The translations under genes and the position numbers were made by a program. The notes beneath the pieces are model-generated. The model saw only the letters and a program-made list of their open reading frames with translations, did not search any database and was not told the DNA's origin. DNA of 37,120 nucleotides from positions 1 through 37,120 of the forward strand of contig JALFIR010000047.1 of NCBI GenBank assembly GCA_022776215.1, written 5' to 3'. Source of the stretch: Colivicinus sp022776215 (GTDB taxonomy: Bacteria > Bacillota_I > Bacilli_A > Erysipelotrichales > Erysipelotrichaceae). Of this stretch, positions 29,826-37,119 are shown one piece after another (within the stretch, counting starts at the first letter, position 1; the number at the start of each line of letters is the position of its first letter).

Positions 29826-30907
29826 TATTTAAGCGGTTTGCCGCAACTTGAACAGAAAGCAGCATCACTAGCCACTGGCTTACCACAATGTGGACAGAAA
29901 GCACCAGTACCTGTAGCAGCAGGTTGACCCTGAGCGAACAATCCAGCAACATTACCAGCACCAGCAGCCATATTCATACCCATGAAAGCACCCATGGCAC
30001 CACCTGGATTATTAGCAGCATCACGCATTGCCTGTGCTTGAGCAGCAGCCATAGCACCAGCAGCTGCATTTGGATTTCTAAGAGCAGCACCCTCTTGAAG
30101 ATTTTGAATTCTCTTAAGATCATCATCAGTAGGACTAATAGAATTAATACCAAATGAACAAATAGAGATACCTCTTAAATCAGACCACTTCTTACTTAAG
30201 ATTGTGTTTAAAGAATCAACCAAATCAAAAGTATGCATTGGAATATCTGAATAACGATTTACACCCTTATTGCTTAAATCAGCTAATGCAGGTTGTAAAG
30301 CCGTTAACAATTCAGTCTTCATTTGATTATCCAATTGATCTCTTGTGAATTGAGTACAATTACCTGCAACATTTTTATAGAACAAGATAGGATTTGTAAT
30401 CTTAATTGAATATTCACCGTTACATCTTAAACCTACATCGATATCATATCCAACATTATCATCTTTTACTCTAAATGAAACAGGAGTAGCTGTACCATAC
30501 ATGTAACCCATAATCTCTTTAGTATTAACATAATAAACTGTTTGAGATCTGTTAGTTACACCACCGTAAGTGAAACGTTCTACCATTGTAGAGAAAGTAT
30601 CCTTTAATCCAGTTAATCCACCATCGAAAATAGAAGGAGACTTATCTGTATTGAAAGTATAATTGCCAGGCTCATTAGCCACTTCCACTACAAGACCATC
30701 ATCAACGATAAGAGCACATTGTCCATCCGCTACAACGATACCAGAACCATTAGTAATAACATCGCTCTTATCAAACAAACCAGCTCCCTTTTTAGTACCC
30801 TTAACCATTAATACTTCATTCGCAAGGGCATCACACACAAAATAATCTTTCCAAGTATCAGCCAATACACCACCAGCAGAACCAAGAGCAGCTTTAATTA
30901 AACCCAT
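29825..30907 (-). CDS. ydjI: SPFH-domain protein with C-terminal double zinc ribbon (YdjI type)
   Basis: 360 residues, first gene of the three-gene module. The SPFH/band-7-like domain (about 30-270) is followed by an Ala-rich, Gly/Ala/Met linker (about 280-325) and a terminal zinc ribbon CPHCG...CSSCG (about 338-356). In B. subtilis YdjI anchors PspA to the membrane through YdjGH. A neighbouring pspA/liaH gene is not seen in this window. SD GGAGG at 30916-30920 supports the start. Confidence 0.85.
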   Translation of the reverse strand: MGLIKAALGSAGGVLADTWKDYFVCDALANEVLMVKGTKKGAGLFDKSDVITNGSGIVVADGQCALIVDDGLVVEVANEPGNYTFNTDKSPSIFDGGLTGLKDTFSTMVERFTYGGVTNRSQTVYYVNTKEIMGYMYGTATPVSFRVKDDNVGYDIDVGLRCNGEYSIKITNPILFYKNVAGNCTQFTRDQLDNQMKTELLTALQPALADLSNKGVNRYSDIPMHTFDLVDSLNTILSKKWSDLRGISICSFGINSISPTDDDLKRIQNLQEGAALRNPNAAAGAMAAAQAQAMRDAANNPGGAMGAFMGMNMAAGAGNVAGLFAQGQPAATGTGAFCPHCGKPVASDAAFCSSCGKPLK

Positions 30908-30936
30908 ATCATTTTCCTCCGTTATAAGTTACCTAA

Positions 30937-30969
30937 ATTATAACATCCACCTCAATCACCATAATCACC
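30937..30969 (-). promoter_or_regulatory. promoter of the SPFH module with a 9-bp-period direct repeat
   Basis: -10 TATAAT is at 30937-30942 (minus strand). No good -35 is seen; instead GGTGATT occurs twice, 9 bp apart (30954-30960 and 30963-30969 on plus as AATCACC), right at the -35 site. This pattern suits an activator that replaces a -35 contact. Confidence 0.4.
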
Positions 30970-31015
30970 TATTTGGATGATGTGAAGTTTTATAAAACGT
31001 TTTTTGAAGCGCACT

Positions 31016-31039
31016 AAAAAGCATGAATTATAAATTCAT
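31016..31039 (-). terminator. terminator of the restriction-modification genes
   Basis: Minus strand ATGAATT TAT AATTCAT (7-bp stem, 31023-31039) followed by GC and five T (31016-31020). Confidence 0.75.
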
Positions 31040-31069
31040 TAATCAAAATAATTATTCTTCTTTAATGAG

Positions 31070-31840
31070 TTATTTTTTAAAATCAAATCCTTCGTATGTT
31101 GAAAAAGCAAGTTTATACAACGCTACCAAAGTATTATCATCAATTTCCGCAAGTTCTTCGAAAACAGTATCTCTCTGAACCTTTAAAGCTTTATTTTCAG
31201 CAATTACTTTTTCAATAGTTATAGGTAATTGATCACATATTTGTTTAAAGGCAGTGGGCACTCCTGTTACTATTTTGTAGAATTGGTCAATTGAAATTCT
31301 TCTTAAACGTTCATTTGGCAATTGTTTTTCCCCATCAATAGTAATAATCCATGGTTCATCTTTTGAATGTTTAGAGATAATTTCAACCAAAGCACAAACG
31401 CTTCGTTCCCTGTCTTCTGCATTTAATAAGTGGTTTTGCATTCTAATAAAAGTTTTCCCAGCAGAAGAACTGTTCATTGTATTATGTTTGTTTTTCATTT
31501 CGACATAATATGTATTATTCTCATCAGTAAAAACAACATCCCATCCCTCATCTGGAACAACACAATTTTCTATATATTTAAACATGTTTTGATGAAAATA
31601 ACCAATAATATTATTGTTGGATTTATCTCTTTGCCTTTGAATCTCTAATTTTATTATTTCTTCGTAAGTCTTATCATAAACAGTTTTATCAAATAACAAT
31701 TTAATAGGATCTACTATGTTCTCATTAAATTTTCTTAAGTCAATCGATTTTAAAGTTTCATTATATTGTTTTATTGTATCTGTAACATGGTTCTCAAAAT
31801 CGTTTCGTGATATAAAACTAAGTTTATATTCATTATTCAT
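31070..31840 (-). CDS. type II restriction endonuclease, Eco47II family
   Basis: 256 residues. DPIKLLFDKTVY near 44-55 and IKLEIQRQRDKSNNN with GYFHQNMFKYI (about 63-90) are typical of the RE_Eco47II family, whose members cut GGNCC-type sites. The PD-(D/E)xK core can be read as GWD101 and YVE114MK116, followed by NKHNTMNSSS. It overlaps the methyltransferase by 8 bp and is followed by a terminator. The exact specificity is inferred from the family. Confidence 0.88.
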   Translation of the reverse strand: MNNEYKLSFISRNDFENHVTDTIKQYNETLKSIDLRKFNENIVDPIKLLFDKTVYDKTYEEIIKLEIQRQRDKSNNNIIGYFHQNMFKYIENCVVPDEGWDVVFTDENNTYYVEMKNKHNTMNSSSAGKTFIRMQNHLLNAEDRERSVCALVEIISKHSKDEPWIITIDGEKQLPNERLRRISIDQFYKIVTGVPTAFKQICDQLPITIEKVIAENKALKVQRDTVFEELAEIDDNTLVALYKLAFSTYEGFDFKK

Positions 31841-32855
31841 TTTCTTCTCCTTCTAAGGCTTTCTTTATACTTAAGCCTATATCTTTCGCCAAGTTACAAG
31901 GAACTGCATTACCAATTTGTTTGTATTTAGAAGCAACCGTACCAGTAAACACCCATTCATCGGGAAACGATTGAATTCTTGCGTTTTCTCTTACACTAAA
32001 AGGCCTAGCTTCTATCGGATGACATCTTTCAGTTTGTTTCATTTGAGGTGTAGTTAATACTGTTAAAGAAGGTTCATCTAAACTTAATCTTCTTAAAATG
32101 CCAGTTCTGCCACCACCCATATACCAACAATTCTTCATATATTTTCTAGCAATCTCAGGATCGATATCTCTCCAATAACCACCTGGCGGGACTAGATTAA
32201 AAATTTTTTCTTTCTCTTTAGAATACTTAGCACATTCGCTTTCCGGCACATCATTTAAAATATCTCTCAACACAAGTTGTTTTTCATGCTTCTCTGGAAA
32301 TTCGAATTTGATGGTTTCAGCTAAATCATTTCTAACACCAACCACAATTAATCTTTCTCTTTTTTGAGCTACCCCATAATCCAAGGCATTTAAAACCTTA
32401 TATTGAATCGTATACCCTTGGTCTTCGAAAATATCATGAATAGTCTTAAAAGTTTTACCTTTATCATGCGTTAAAAGACCTCTAACATTTTCAAACAAAA
32501 ACATCTTAGGCTGCAACTTTTTCAAAAAAGTTGCATAGTGGTAAAACATCGTTCCTCTAGTATCTTCCAAGCCCAACCTTTTTCCTGCATAGCTAAAACT
32601 TTGGCATGGAGCACCACCAGATAATAAATCTAATTCATACTTTTTGATTCCAAATTCTTTTTCTAAATCTCTAGAAGCAACTAGCTCAACATCTTCACAC
32701 AAAACATTCCATTGTGGTCTGTTAGTTCTTAATGTGTTTGCTGCTGATTTATCAAATTCAACAAGGCCTAAATGATTAAACCCTGCCATTTCAAGGCCTA
32801 AAGCTAGACCACCAGCACCAGCAAATAATTCAATACTATTGTATTTCCTTGTCAT
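31833..32855 (-). CDS. DNA (cytosine-5-)-methyltransferase
   Basis: 340 residues. All main motifs are in order: I FAGAGGLALGLEMAGF (11-26), IV GGAPCQSFSYAGKR with catalytic C84, VI FENVRGLL (about 116-124), VIII QKRERLIVVG (about 164-174) and X QIGNAVP near 318. It protects the host from the partner endonuclease, probably by methylating a cytosine within the GGNCC-type site. SD GAGGT precedes the ATG; -10 TATAAT is nearby at about 32878-32883. Confidence 0.94.
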   Translation of the reverse strand: MTRKYNSIELFAGAGGLALGLEMAGFNHLGLVEFDKSAANTLRTNRPQWNVLCEDVELVASRDLEKEFGIKKYELDLLSGGAPCQSFSYAGKRLGLEDTRGTMFYHYATFLKKLQPKMFLFENVRGLLTHDKGKTFKTIHDIFEDQGYTIQYKVLNALDYGVAQKRERLIVVGVRNDLAETIKFEFPEKHEKQLVLRDILNDVPESECAKYSKEKEKIFNLVPPGGYWRDIDPEIARKYMKNCWYMGGGRTGILRRLSLDEPSLTVLTTPQMKQTERCHPIEARPFSVRENARIQSFPDEWVFTGTVASKYKQIGNAVPCNLAKDIGLSIKKALEGEENE

Positions 32856-32988
32856 AGTTACCTCTTTCTACCATCTATTATAAAATATTCGTGTAATTCA
32901 CACATTAATGGCTCATTAAAAATATCATTCATAATATACCACATTACCAAAATTATTTAGTCTAAACTTTGTTATTTTTTCTTTAGGG

Positions 32989-33004
32989 TAACTTCTTGAA
33001 GTTA
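32989..33004. promoter_or_regulatory. inverted repeat upstream of the methyltransferase gene
   Basis: TAACTTC TT GAAGTTA (7-bp arms, 2-bp spacer). It lies between the methyltransferase gene and the gene at 33044, about 135 bp upstream of the methyltransferase start, without a T tail; more like a protein site than a terminator. It could control the restriction-modification genes. Confidence 0.35.
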
Positions 33005-33043
33005 ATTCAATTCCTTGCACTAAAATCTTTTCATTTTATGCTT

Positions 33044-33652
33044 TTATGACTCTAACTCAAGTCGTTTATCATGATTTTTCTTTCGATTATCTTCAATTAT
33101 TCTACATCTTTTAATATCGAAAATAATATCTGGATAAAGATGCTTTGGTTTAATATAAATGTCTATCATGCTTAACTGAACATTTGTGTCTTCCGACAGT
33201 TCAAAAATCATTTTTAATTTTTCAGAATTTAAATCCAATTCATATAAATAAAATATATCATCATCAGGTTTAAATCTTATGAATACCACGTTGTCAAAAC
33301 AATCATATACATTAATTGAAGTCAAATCTGTATTAAATTTTGTAGACGTTTTAACCGCAATAATTCTTCCTTTATAATCAACCAAACAGTCTGACAAGCC
33401 ATCCCATTTATATCCTAAACAAAAACACACCATCTTGTTGTAGATTTCTTTTGGCAAACAGGCATTGTTGTTGTTTTCTTTCCAATTTAAATAATCTTCA
33501 CATATTTCAGACATCTCATCAATACAAACACCATAAAATCCATTTCTATTTGAAAATGCATTATTGGTGCAACCAATTATTTCTTCAATCCCATAATCAT
33601 ATTCATTTTTGAAAACTAATGATTCTGGTTTTGAAAATTCGTTTCTTTCCAT
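33044..33652 (-). CDS. unrecognised protein next to a restriction-modification system, possible nuclease-like core
   Basis: 202 residues from the ATG at 33652, chosen because AAGGAG is 10 nt upstream; a start at 33700 lacks this. Residues 82-125 read WDGLSDCLVDYKG then IIAVKTSTKF and DLTSINVYDCFDNVVFIRF. This resembles the D...(D/E)xK core and following strand of some type II endonucleases (for instance those with DLTSF after the lysine), but the acidic residue before K101 is alanine. It may be an inactive or divergent nuclease, or an accessory protein. It is encoded just before the methyltransferase, on the same strand. Rich in Cys and Asn. Confidence 0.6.
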   Translation of the reverse strand: MERNEFSKPESLVFKNEYDYGIEEIIGCTNNAFSNRNGFYGVCIDEMSEICEDYLNWKENNNNACLPKEIYNKMVCFCLGYKWDGLSDCLVDYKGRIIAVKTSTKFNTDLTSINVYDCFDNVVFIRFKPDDDIFYLYELDLNSEKLKMIFELSEDTNVQLSMIDIYIKPKHLYPDIIFDIKRCRIIEDNRKKNHDKRLELES

Positions 33653-33789
33653 ATTTTCACTCTCCTTTGTTCTATACTTCTTTATTGTTTTCAAAAACAT
33701 TTTTTCCTACATCAAAAATTAAAATGATGCCATTATTTGACATCACTCTTCATTTGATTTTTTAACTCCATCTCATGTTTCTTTTTTAA

Positions 33790-34080
33790 TTACTCAAAAA
33801 TATCATCCCATTCAGTTTCTTCCAACCATTCATCATCCTTGGAAATAACAGGTATCCCTTCCGCATTATATTTGGTGTTCTTTCTTGCAAACTCATAATC
33901 TCTTTCATTATATTTGCCCACATTCATACTTACATTAAACGGAATAGCCTGTTCCCTTACAGCCTGCTTAGCAGCTAAAGTGAAAAATGTAGTCATATCA
34001 AGTCCTAGATTAGACATAAGTTTTTGTAAATCAGCCTTTAATCTCTCGTCAATTCTTATAGTAATATTAGTGTTTGCCAT
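33790..34080 (-). CDS. RelB/DinJ-family antitoxin without a neighbouring toxin
   Basis: 96 residues. The ribbon-helix-helix N-terminus reads NITIRIDERLKADLQKLMSNLGLDMTTFF (4-33) and the C-terminal tail is acidic with WLEETEWDDIFE. Such antitoxins repress their own promoter and bind a RelE/YafQ-type toxin. Downstream (33701-33789) no toxin frame exists; the next gene (33652) is not RelE-like. SD GGAAG is about 10 nt upstream. It may be an orphan antitoxin or a stand-alone repressor. Confidence 0.85.
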   Translation of the reverse strand: MANTNITIRIDERLKADLQKLMSNLGLDMTTFFTLAAKQAVREQAIPFNVSMNVGKYNERDYEFARKNTKYNAEGIPVISKDDEWLEETEWDDIFE

Positions 34081-34115
34081 ACTTATTTACTTCCTTTTTC
34101 TGTATTTTACAATAT

Positions 34116-34136
34116 TGCACATATAATATTTGTGCA
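34116..34136 (-). promoter_or_regulatory. probable antitoxin operator
   Basis: TGCACA (34116-34121) and TGTGCA (34131-34136) form an inverted repeat with 9 nt between, about 36 bp upstream of the antitoxin start. Its location fits autoregulation by a RelB-like ribbon-helix-helix protein. Confidence 0.45.
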
Positions 34137-34329
34137 TTGTTATTATAACATACATACATACTATAAGAAATATCTTTAATTTCTAGTGACCATCAGTTAA
34201 ATTCCTAAACAATTATGCTGAACTATCTATTCTTATATTTTCTTTTTCATTCATATATCATTTTCTCCTTTATATCTTCATTGCCGACAAAAATAAAAAT
34301 TCCTATATTTTTTAATATAAAATAAACAT

Positions 34330-35352
34330 ATGAACAAGAAAGTATTGATTATATACACCGGAGGGACTATAGGCATGTCAAAAACTGAACATGGCTATGC
34401 TCCTGAAATGACATCATTCTTAAATAATTTAAACAAAATGGAAGAACTACACGATCCATCACTACCTTGTTGGAATATCAAAGTAATGGATCCTATTCTA
34501 GATTCATCAAACATCTCAGTAAACGAATGGAACAAAATAGCTCAAATGGTTGCTGACAACTATTTTTATTATGATGGTTTTGTAATACTACATGGTACTG
34601 ACACCATGAGCTATAGTGCTAGTGCTTTGTCTTTTATGATAGAAAATATCAACAAACCAGTAATCTTTACAGGATCACAAATTCCATTATGTGAAATAAG
34701 AAATGATGCTAAAGATAATCTAATAACTTCCTTAATAATTGCTGCAAGAGATGATATCAACGAGGTATGTTTATACTTTGGAGGCAAACTATTAAGAGGC
34801 AACAGATCAATCAAAGAATCATCAAGTGGTCTACAAGCCTTTGTATCACCTAACTATCCATTACTTGGAGAAGTAGGTATTGATATAAAAATTAATGACA
34901 AGATCTTATTGCCTAAGACCAACAAAGAATTCAAACTACACAAACTAAAAGAGATTCCAATAGGAGTAATCAAAATCTTCCCTGGAATCCAACTAAAACT
35001 ATTTGAATCAGTACTAACAGAAAAATTAAAAGGCATCGTCATTGAAACCTTTGGCAGTGGTAACATCCCTAACTACAAGGACGATCTTTTGCCAATGCTT
35101 AAAAGAGCCTTCGACAACGACACCATCGTAACTGTATGCTCCCAATGTACTCACGGTAGCGTCTCTTTAGGAACCTACCAAACAAGCAGTTCCCTAAAAG
35201 AAGCAGGAGCACTATCAGGATATGACATGACAACTGAAGCAGCTGTCACCAAACTATACTATTTATTTAGTCAAGATTTATCTATTGAACAAATAAAACA
35301 ACAAATGGAAACAAACCTAAGAGGTGAACTATCCAACCTTAACACACTGTAA
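34330..35352 (+). CDS. ansA: L-asparaginase, type I cytoplasmic
   Basis: 340 residues. Hydrolyses asparagine to aspartate and ammonia. TGGTIGMS (10-17) carries the catalytic T13, and HGTDTMSYSASAL (88-100) carries T90 and D91; FTGSQIPLCEIRNDAKDN follows. No signal peptide, fitting type I. The start has no SD. A possible promoter is TTGCCG (34281-34286), 17 nt, TATATT (34304-34309), giving about 14 nt of leader. Its last 24 bp overlap the end of degV on the other strand. Confidence 0.93.
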   Translation: MNKKVLIIYTGGTIGMSKTEHGYAPEMTSFLNNLNKMEELHDPSLPCWNIKVMDPILDSSNISVNEWNKIAQMVADNYFYYDGFVILHGTDTMSYSASALSFMIENINKPVIFTGSQIPLCEIRNDAKDNLITSLIIAARDDINEVCLYFGGKLLRGNRSIKESSSGLQAFVSPNYPLLGEVGIDIKINDKILLPKTNKEFKLHKLKEIPIGVIKIFPGIQLKLFESVLTEKLKGIVIETFGSGNIPNYKDDLLPMLKRAFDNDTIVTVCSQCTHGSVSLGTYQTSSSLKEAGALSGYDMTTEAAVTKLYYLFSQDLSIEQIKQQMETNLRGELSNLNTL

Positions 35353-36171
35353 TGCTACACAGCCTGGACCACCCTGAGTAATAAATGAAGCTGAAAGCTC
35401 ATACTCATCAACAACACAACCCTCAAAAGTTTCCTTTAACTTGGCCACAAACAAATCAGCCATCTCTTTATTATCGCCGTGTGAAACTGAAAAACGATAA
35501 GTACTATCTACATGTTTCTTCAACAAATCACCTATAATCTCACTACAAGCCTTCTTAGAAGTACGCGCAACATGAAACTTCTCAAGACCCTGGCCCTTTT
35601 CACACTTTCTCATAACTGGAGTAAGCTTTAATAAGCCACCAATCTTAGCCACAAAGCCCTTAACACGACCACCTCTTTCAAGGAAATCAAAATCAACAGG
35701 CACCAAATAAGAATGCTCATGATCCCTTGCATACTCTACCATCTTTAAAATCTCATCTGCGCTCTTGCCTTCATCTGCCATTTGTTTTGCAGTATCCACA
35801 ATCAAACGATGAGGACCACACAAAGTATAAGAATCAATCACATGAACCTTACTTGGATAATCACATGTTTCCTTAGCTGTCAAAGCTGAATTATAAGTAC
35901 CGCTCAAACCTCCCGCCATAGCGATATCAATTACTTCATCATCCTTAGCCAACTTGTTATAAGTTTCAATCTTCTCACCAATAGAAGGCTGTGAAGACTG
36001 AGGAATCATGCCCTCTTTAATCAATTCAATTAGCACCATTCCTGTTAGCTCATCCAAATCCTTATAAGACTTACCACCAACAGAAACATGCAAAGGCACC
36101 ACATTAATGCCTTTTTCTCTACCTTGTTCACTAGAATACAATGTTGAACTATCTGTTACTATTTTTACCAT
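35329..36171 (-). CDS. DegV-family fatty acid-binding protein
   Basis: 280 residues from ATG at 36171 (MVKIVTDSST), the usual N-terminus of the family; an upstream ATG at 36189 is not used because the -10 box lies between. DegV (FakB-like) proteins bind a fatty acid for phosphorylation by FakA. TDSST near 6-10, AMAGGLSGTYNSA near 85-97 and ERGGRVKG near 160-167 are family motifs. The promoter places the transcript start at the ATG, with no SD. Convergent overlap with ansA by 24 bp; divergent from a DUF1836 gene. No fakA is seen here. Confidence 0.9.
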   Translation of the reverse strand: MVKIVTDSSTLYSSEQGREKGINVVPLHVSVGGKSYKDLDELTGMVLIELIKEGMIPQSSQPSIGEKIETYNKLAKDDEVIDIAMAGGLSGTYNSALTAKETCDYPSKVHVIDSYTLCGPHRLIVDTAKQMADEGKSADEILKMVEYARDHEHSYLVPVDFDFLERGGRVKGFVAKIGGLLKLTPVMRKCEKGQGLEKFHVARTSKKACSEIIGDLLKKHVDSTYRFSVSHGDNKEMADLFVAKLKETFEGCVVDEYELSASFITQGGPGCVALQCVKVG

Positions 36172-36177
36172 AACTGT

Positions 36178-36206
36178 AATGTAATGCATATAGTATTAAA
36201 TGTCAA
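36178..36206 (-). promoter_or_regulatory. degV promoter, predicted leaderless
   Basis: Minus strand -35 TTGACA (36201-36206, perfect) and -10 TACATT (36178-36183), spacing 17 nt. The -10 ends 6 nt before the ATG at 36171, so transcription should start at the ATG. Confidence 0.65.
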
Positions 36207-36208
36207 TT

Positions 36209-36231
36209 AATCTAGAATTAATTACTAGATT
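36209..36231. promoter_or_regulatory. inverted repeat between two divergent -35 boxes
   Basis: AATCTAG and CTAGATT (36209-36215 and 36225-36231) with 9 nt between. Its left end lies 3 nt from the degV -35 and its right end touches the -35 of the DUF1836 gene. A regulator bound here would affect both; the DUF1836 protein is the obvious candidate. Confidence 0.55.
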
Positions 36232-36258
36232 TGATAATATTTAAAATTATGTTACACT
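36231..36258 (+). promoter_or_regulatory. promoter of the DUF1836 gene, predicted leaderless
   Basis: -35 TTGATA (36231-36236) and -10 TACACT (36253-36258), spacing 16 nt. The -10 box ends 6 nt before the ATG at 36265, and there is no SD. Confidence 0.6.
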
Positions 36259-36264
36259 AACAAT

Positions 36265-36735
36265 ATGAAATTCGAATTACCTACATGGGAACAACTACCA
36301 AACGTTGACTTATACATGGACCAAGTATTAACCTACTTAAACGACGAACTAGGACAATTATATTTTCATAATGAAAAATTCGTTACTAGTTCTATGATTA
36401 ACAACTATGTAAAAATAGGAATAGTTAAAAGGCCTGAGAAGAAACACTACACTAAAGAACACCTTGCTTACTTTATTGCGGTAACTATTCTTAAGAAATC
36501 ATTTAGTATGCAAGAAATAGCTGAAATGATTAACATTCAAATAAACATGGAAAACAGTTCTATTGAAAAAGCCTATGATCTATTCATTTTTAGATTCACT
36601 GAATCTTTAAATGCCATCATGGAAAACAAACAAATGCCAGTATATAAAAACAAGAATGATAAACAATCATTATTTGATAAGGTAGTTAAAACAGTAGTCT
36701 ATAAGATAAACGTAGAATCTAAACTAAGTGTGTAA
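36265..36735 (+). CDS. DUF1836 protein, probable MerR-like regulator
   Basis: 156 residues. The opening LPTWEQLPNVDLYMDQVLTY is the hallmark of DUF1836. Residues about 41-80 read SSMINNYVKIGIVKRPEKKHYT and resemble a MerR-type winged HTH; the rest looks helical. Probably DNA-binding and controlling itself and degV through the inverted repeat in the shared 93-bp gap. No effector is known to me. The mRNA is predicted to be leaderless. Confidence 0.75.
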   Translation: MKFELPTWEQLPNVDLYMDQVLTYLNDELGQLYFHNEKFVTSSMINNYVKIGIVKRPEKKHYTKEHLAYFIAVTILKKSFSMQEIAEMINIQINMENSSIEKAYDLFIFRFTESLNAIMENKQMPVYKNKNDKQSLFDKVVKTVVYKINVESKLSV

Positions 36736-36925
36736 GCGGTTTCGTTAAAAAACATCAAAAAAACGATGATTTGTTGTTGTATTCCAAAATCAATATAGTA
36801 ATATAGATATTGTCTAAGCTAAATGCTTAGTTTACATACAGCAAAAACGCTACTATATGTAGCGATTAATATATAACAATTACACATATTTGTGTTTAGA
36901 TAGATGACGAGCAATCGTCTTTTTT
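36736..36925. other. non-coding stretch with four successive hairpins
   Basis: No gene is seen between the DUF1836 gene and the broken gene at the right edge. Four small hairpins follow one another: CTAAGC/GCTTAG (36814-36830), CGCTAC/GTAGCG (36848-36864), ACACA/TGTGT (36882-36895), and GACGA GCAA TCGTC (36906-36919). The last is followed by eight T and is a likely plus-strand terminator. The others have no T tail. Confidence 0.55.
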
Positions 36926-36927
36926 TT
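36906..36927 (+). terminator. probable intrinsic terminator
   Basis: 5-bp stem with a GCAA loop and T8 (36920-36927). It is the only one of the four hairpins followed by a run of T. It faces the stop of the minus-strand gene fragment. Confidence 0.6.
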
Positions 36928-37119
36928 ACTTAAAATACTTAGCCAAAGCCCTATTCAAATCATCCATAACCAAAGGCTTATGCATATTTCGCATGAATAA
37001 GGCCGGTATGAAGCTTGCTTCAGTACCGGTCATTCTTTTTAATAATGCCATCAGTACGATCTTTAGTGCCGCTAGTATTTCTTAGCTAGATATTCTCTCA
37101 TATTAGTTTTTCCTGTTTC
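36926..37119 (-). pseudogene. 3' end of a gene, apparently broken by a frameshift
   Basis: On the minus strand a frame opens after a stop near 37081 and runs to a TAA at 36926-36928; it ends in MHKPLVMDDLNRALAKYFK. In the next frame, 37119 to 37072 reads ETGKTNMREYLAKKY then stop. Joining both with a one-base change near 37075 gives one continuous protein end, which suggests a frameshifted gene that enters from the right. I do not recognise the family. The upstream part lies outside the window, so a true short gene cannot be excluded. Confidence 0.35.

Noticed and set aside
33044..33652. Toxin partner of the RelB/DinJ antitoxin
   Set aside because: Too long (202 residues), 137 bp apart, and no RelE/YafQ motifs.
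34281..34330. A leaderless promoter for ansA
   Set aside because: TAAAAT ends 6 nt before the ATG, but its -35 is very poor and TTGCCG-17-TATATT upstream is better; only the lack of an SD is certain.
37072..37101. Tiny ORF MREYLAKKY as a gene
   Set aside because: Nine codons; more likely part of the broken gene.
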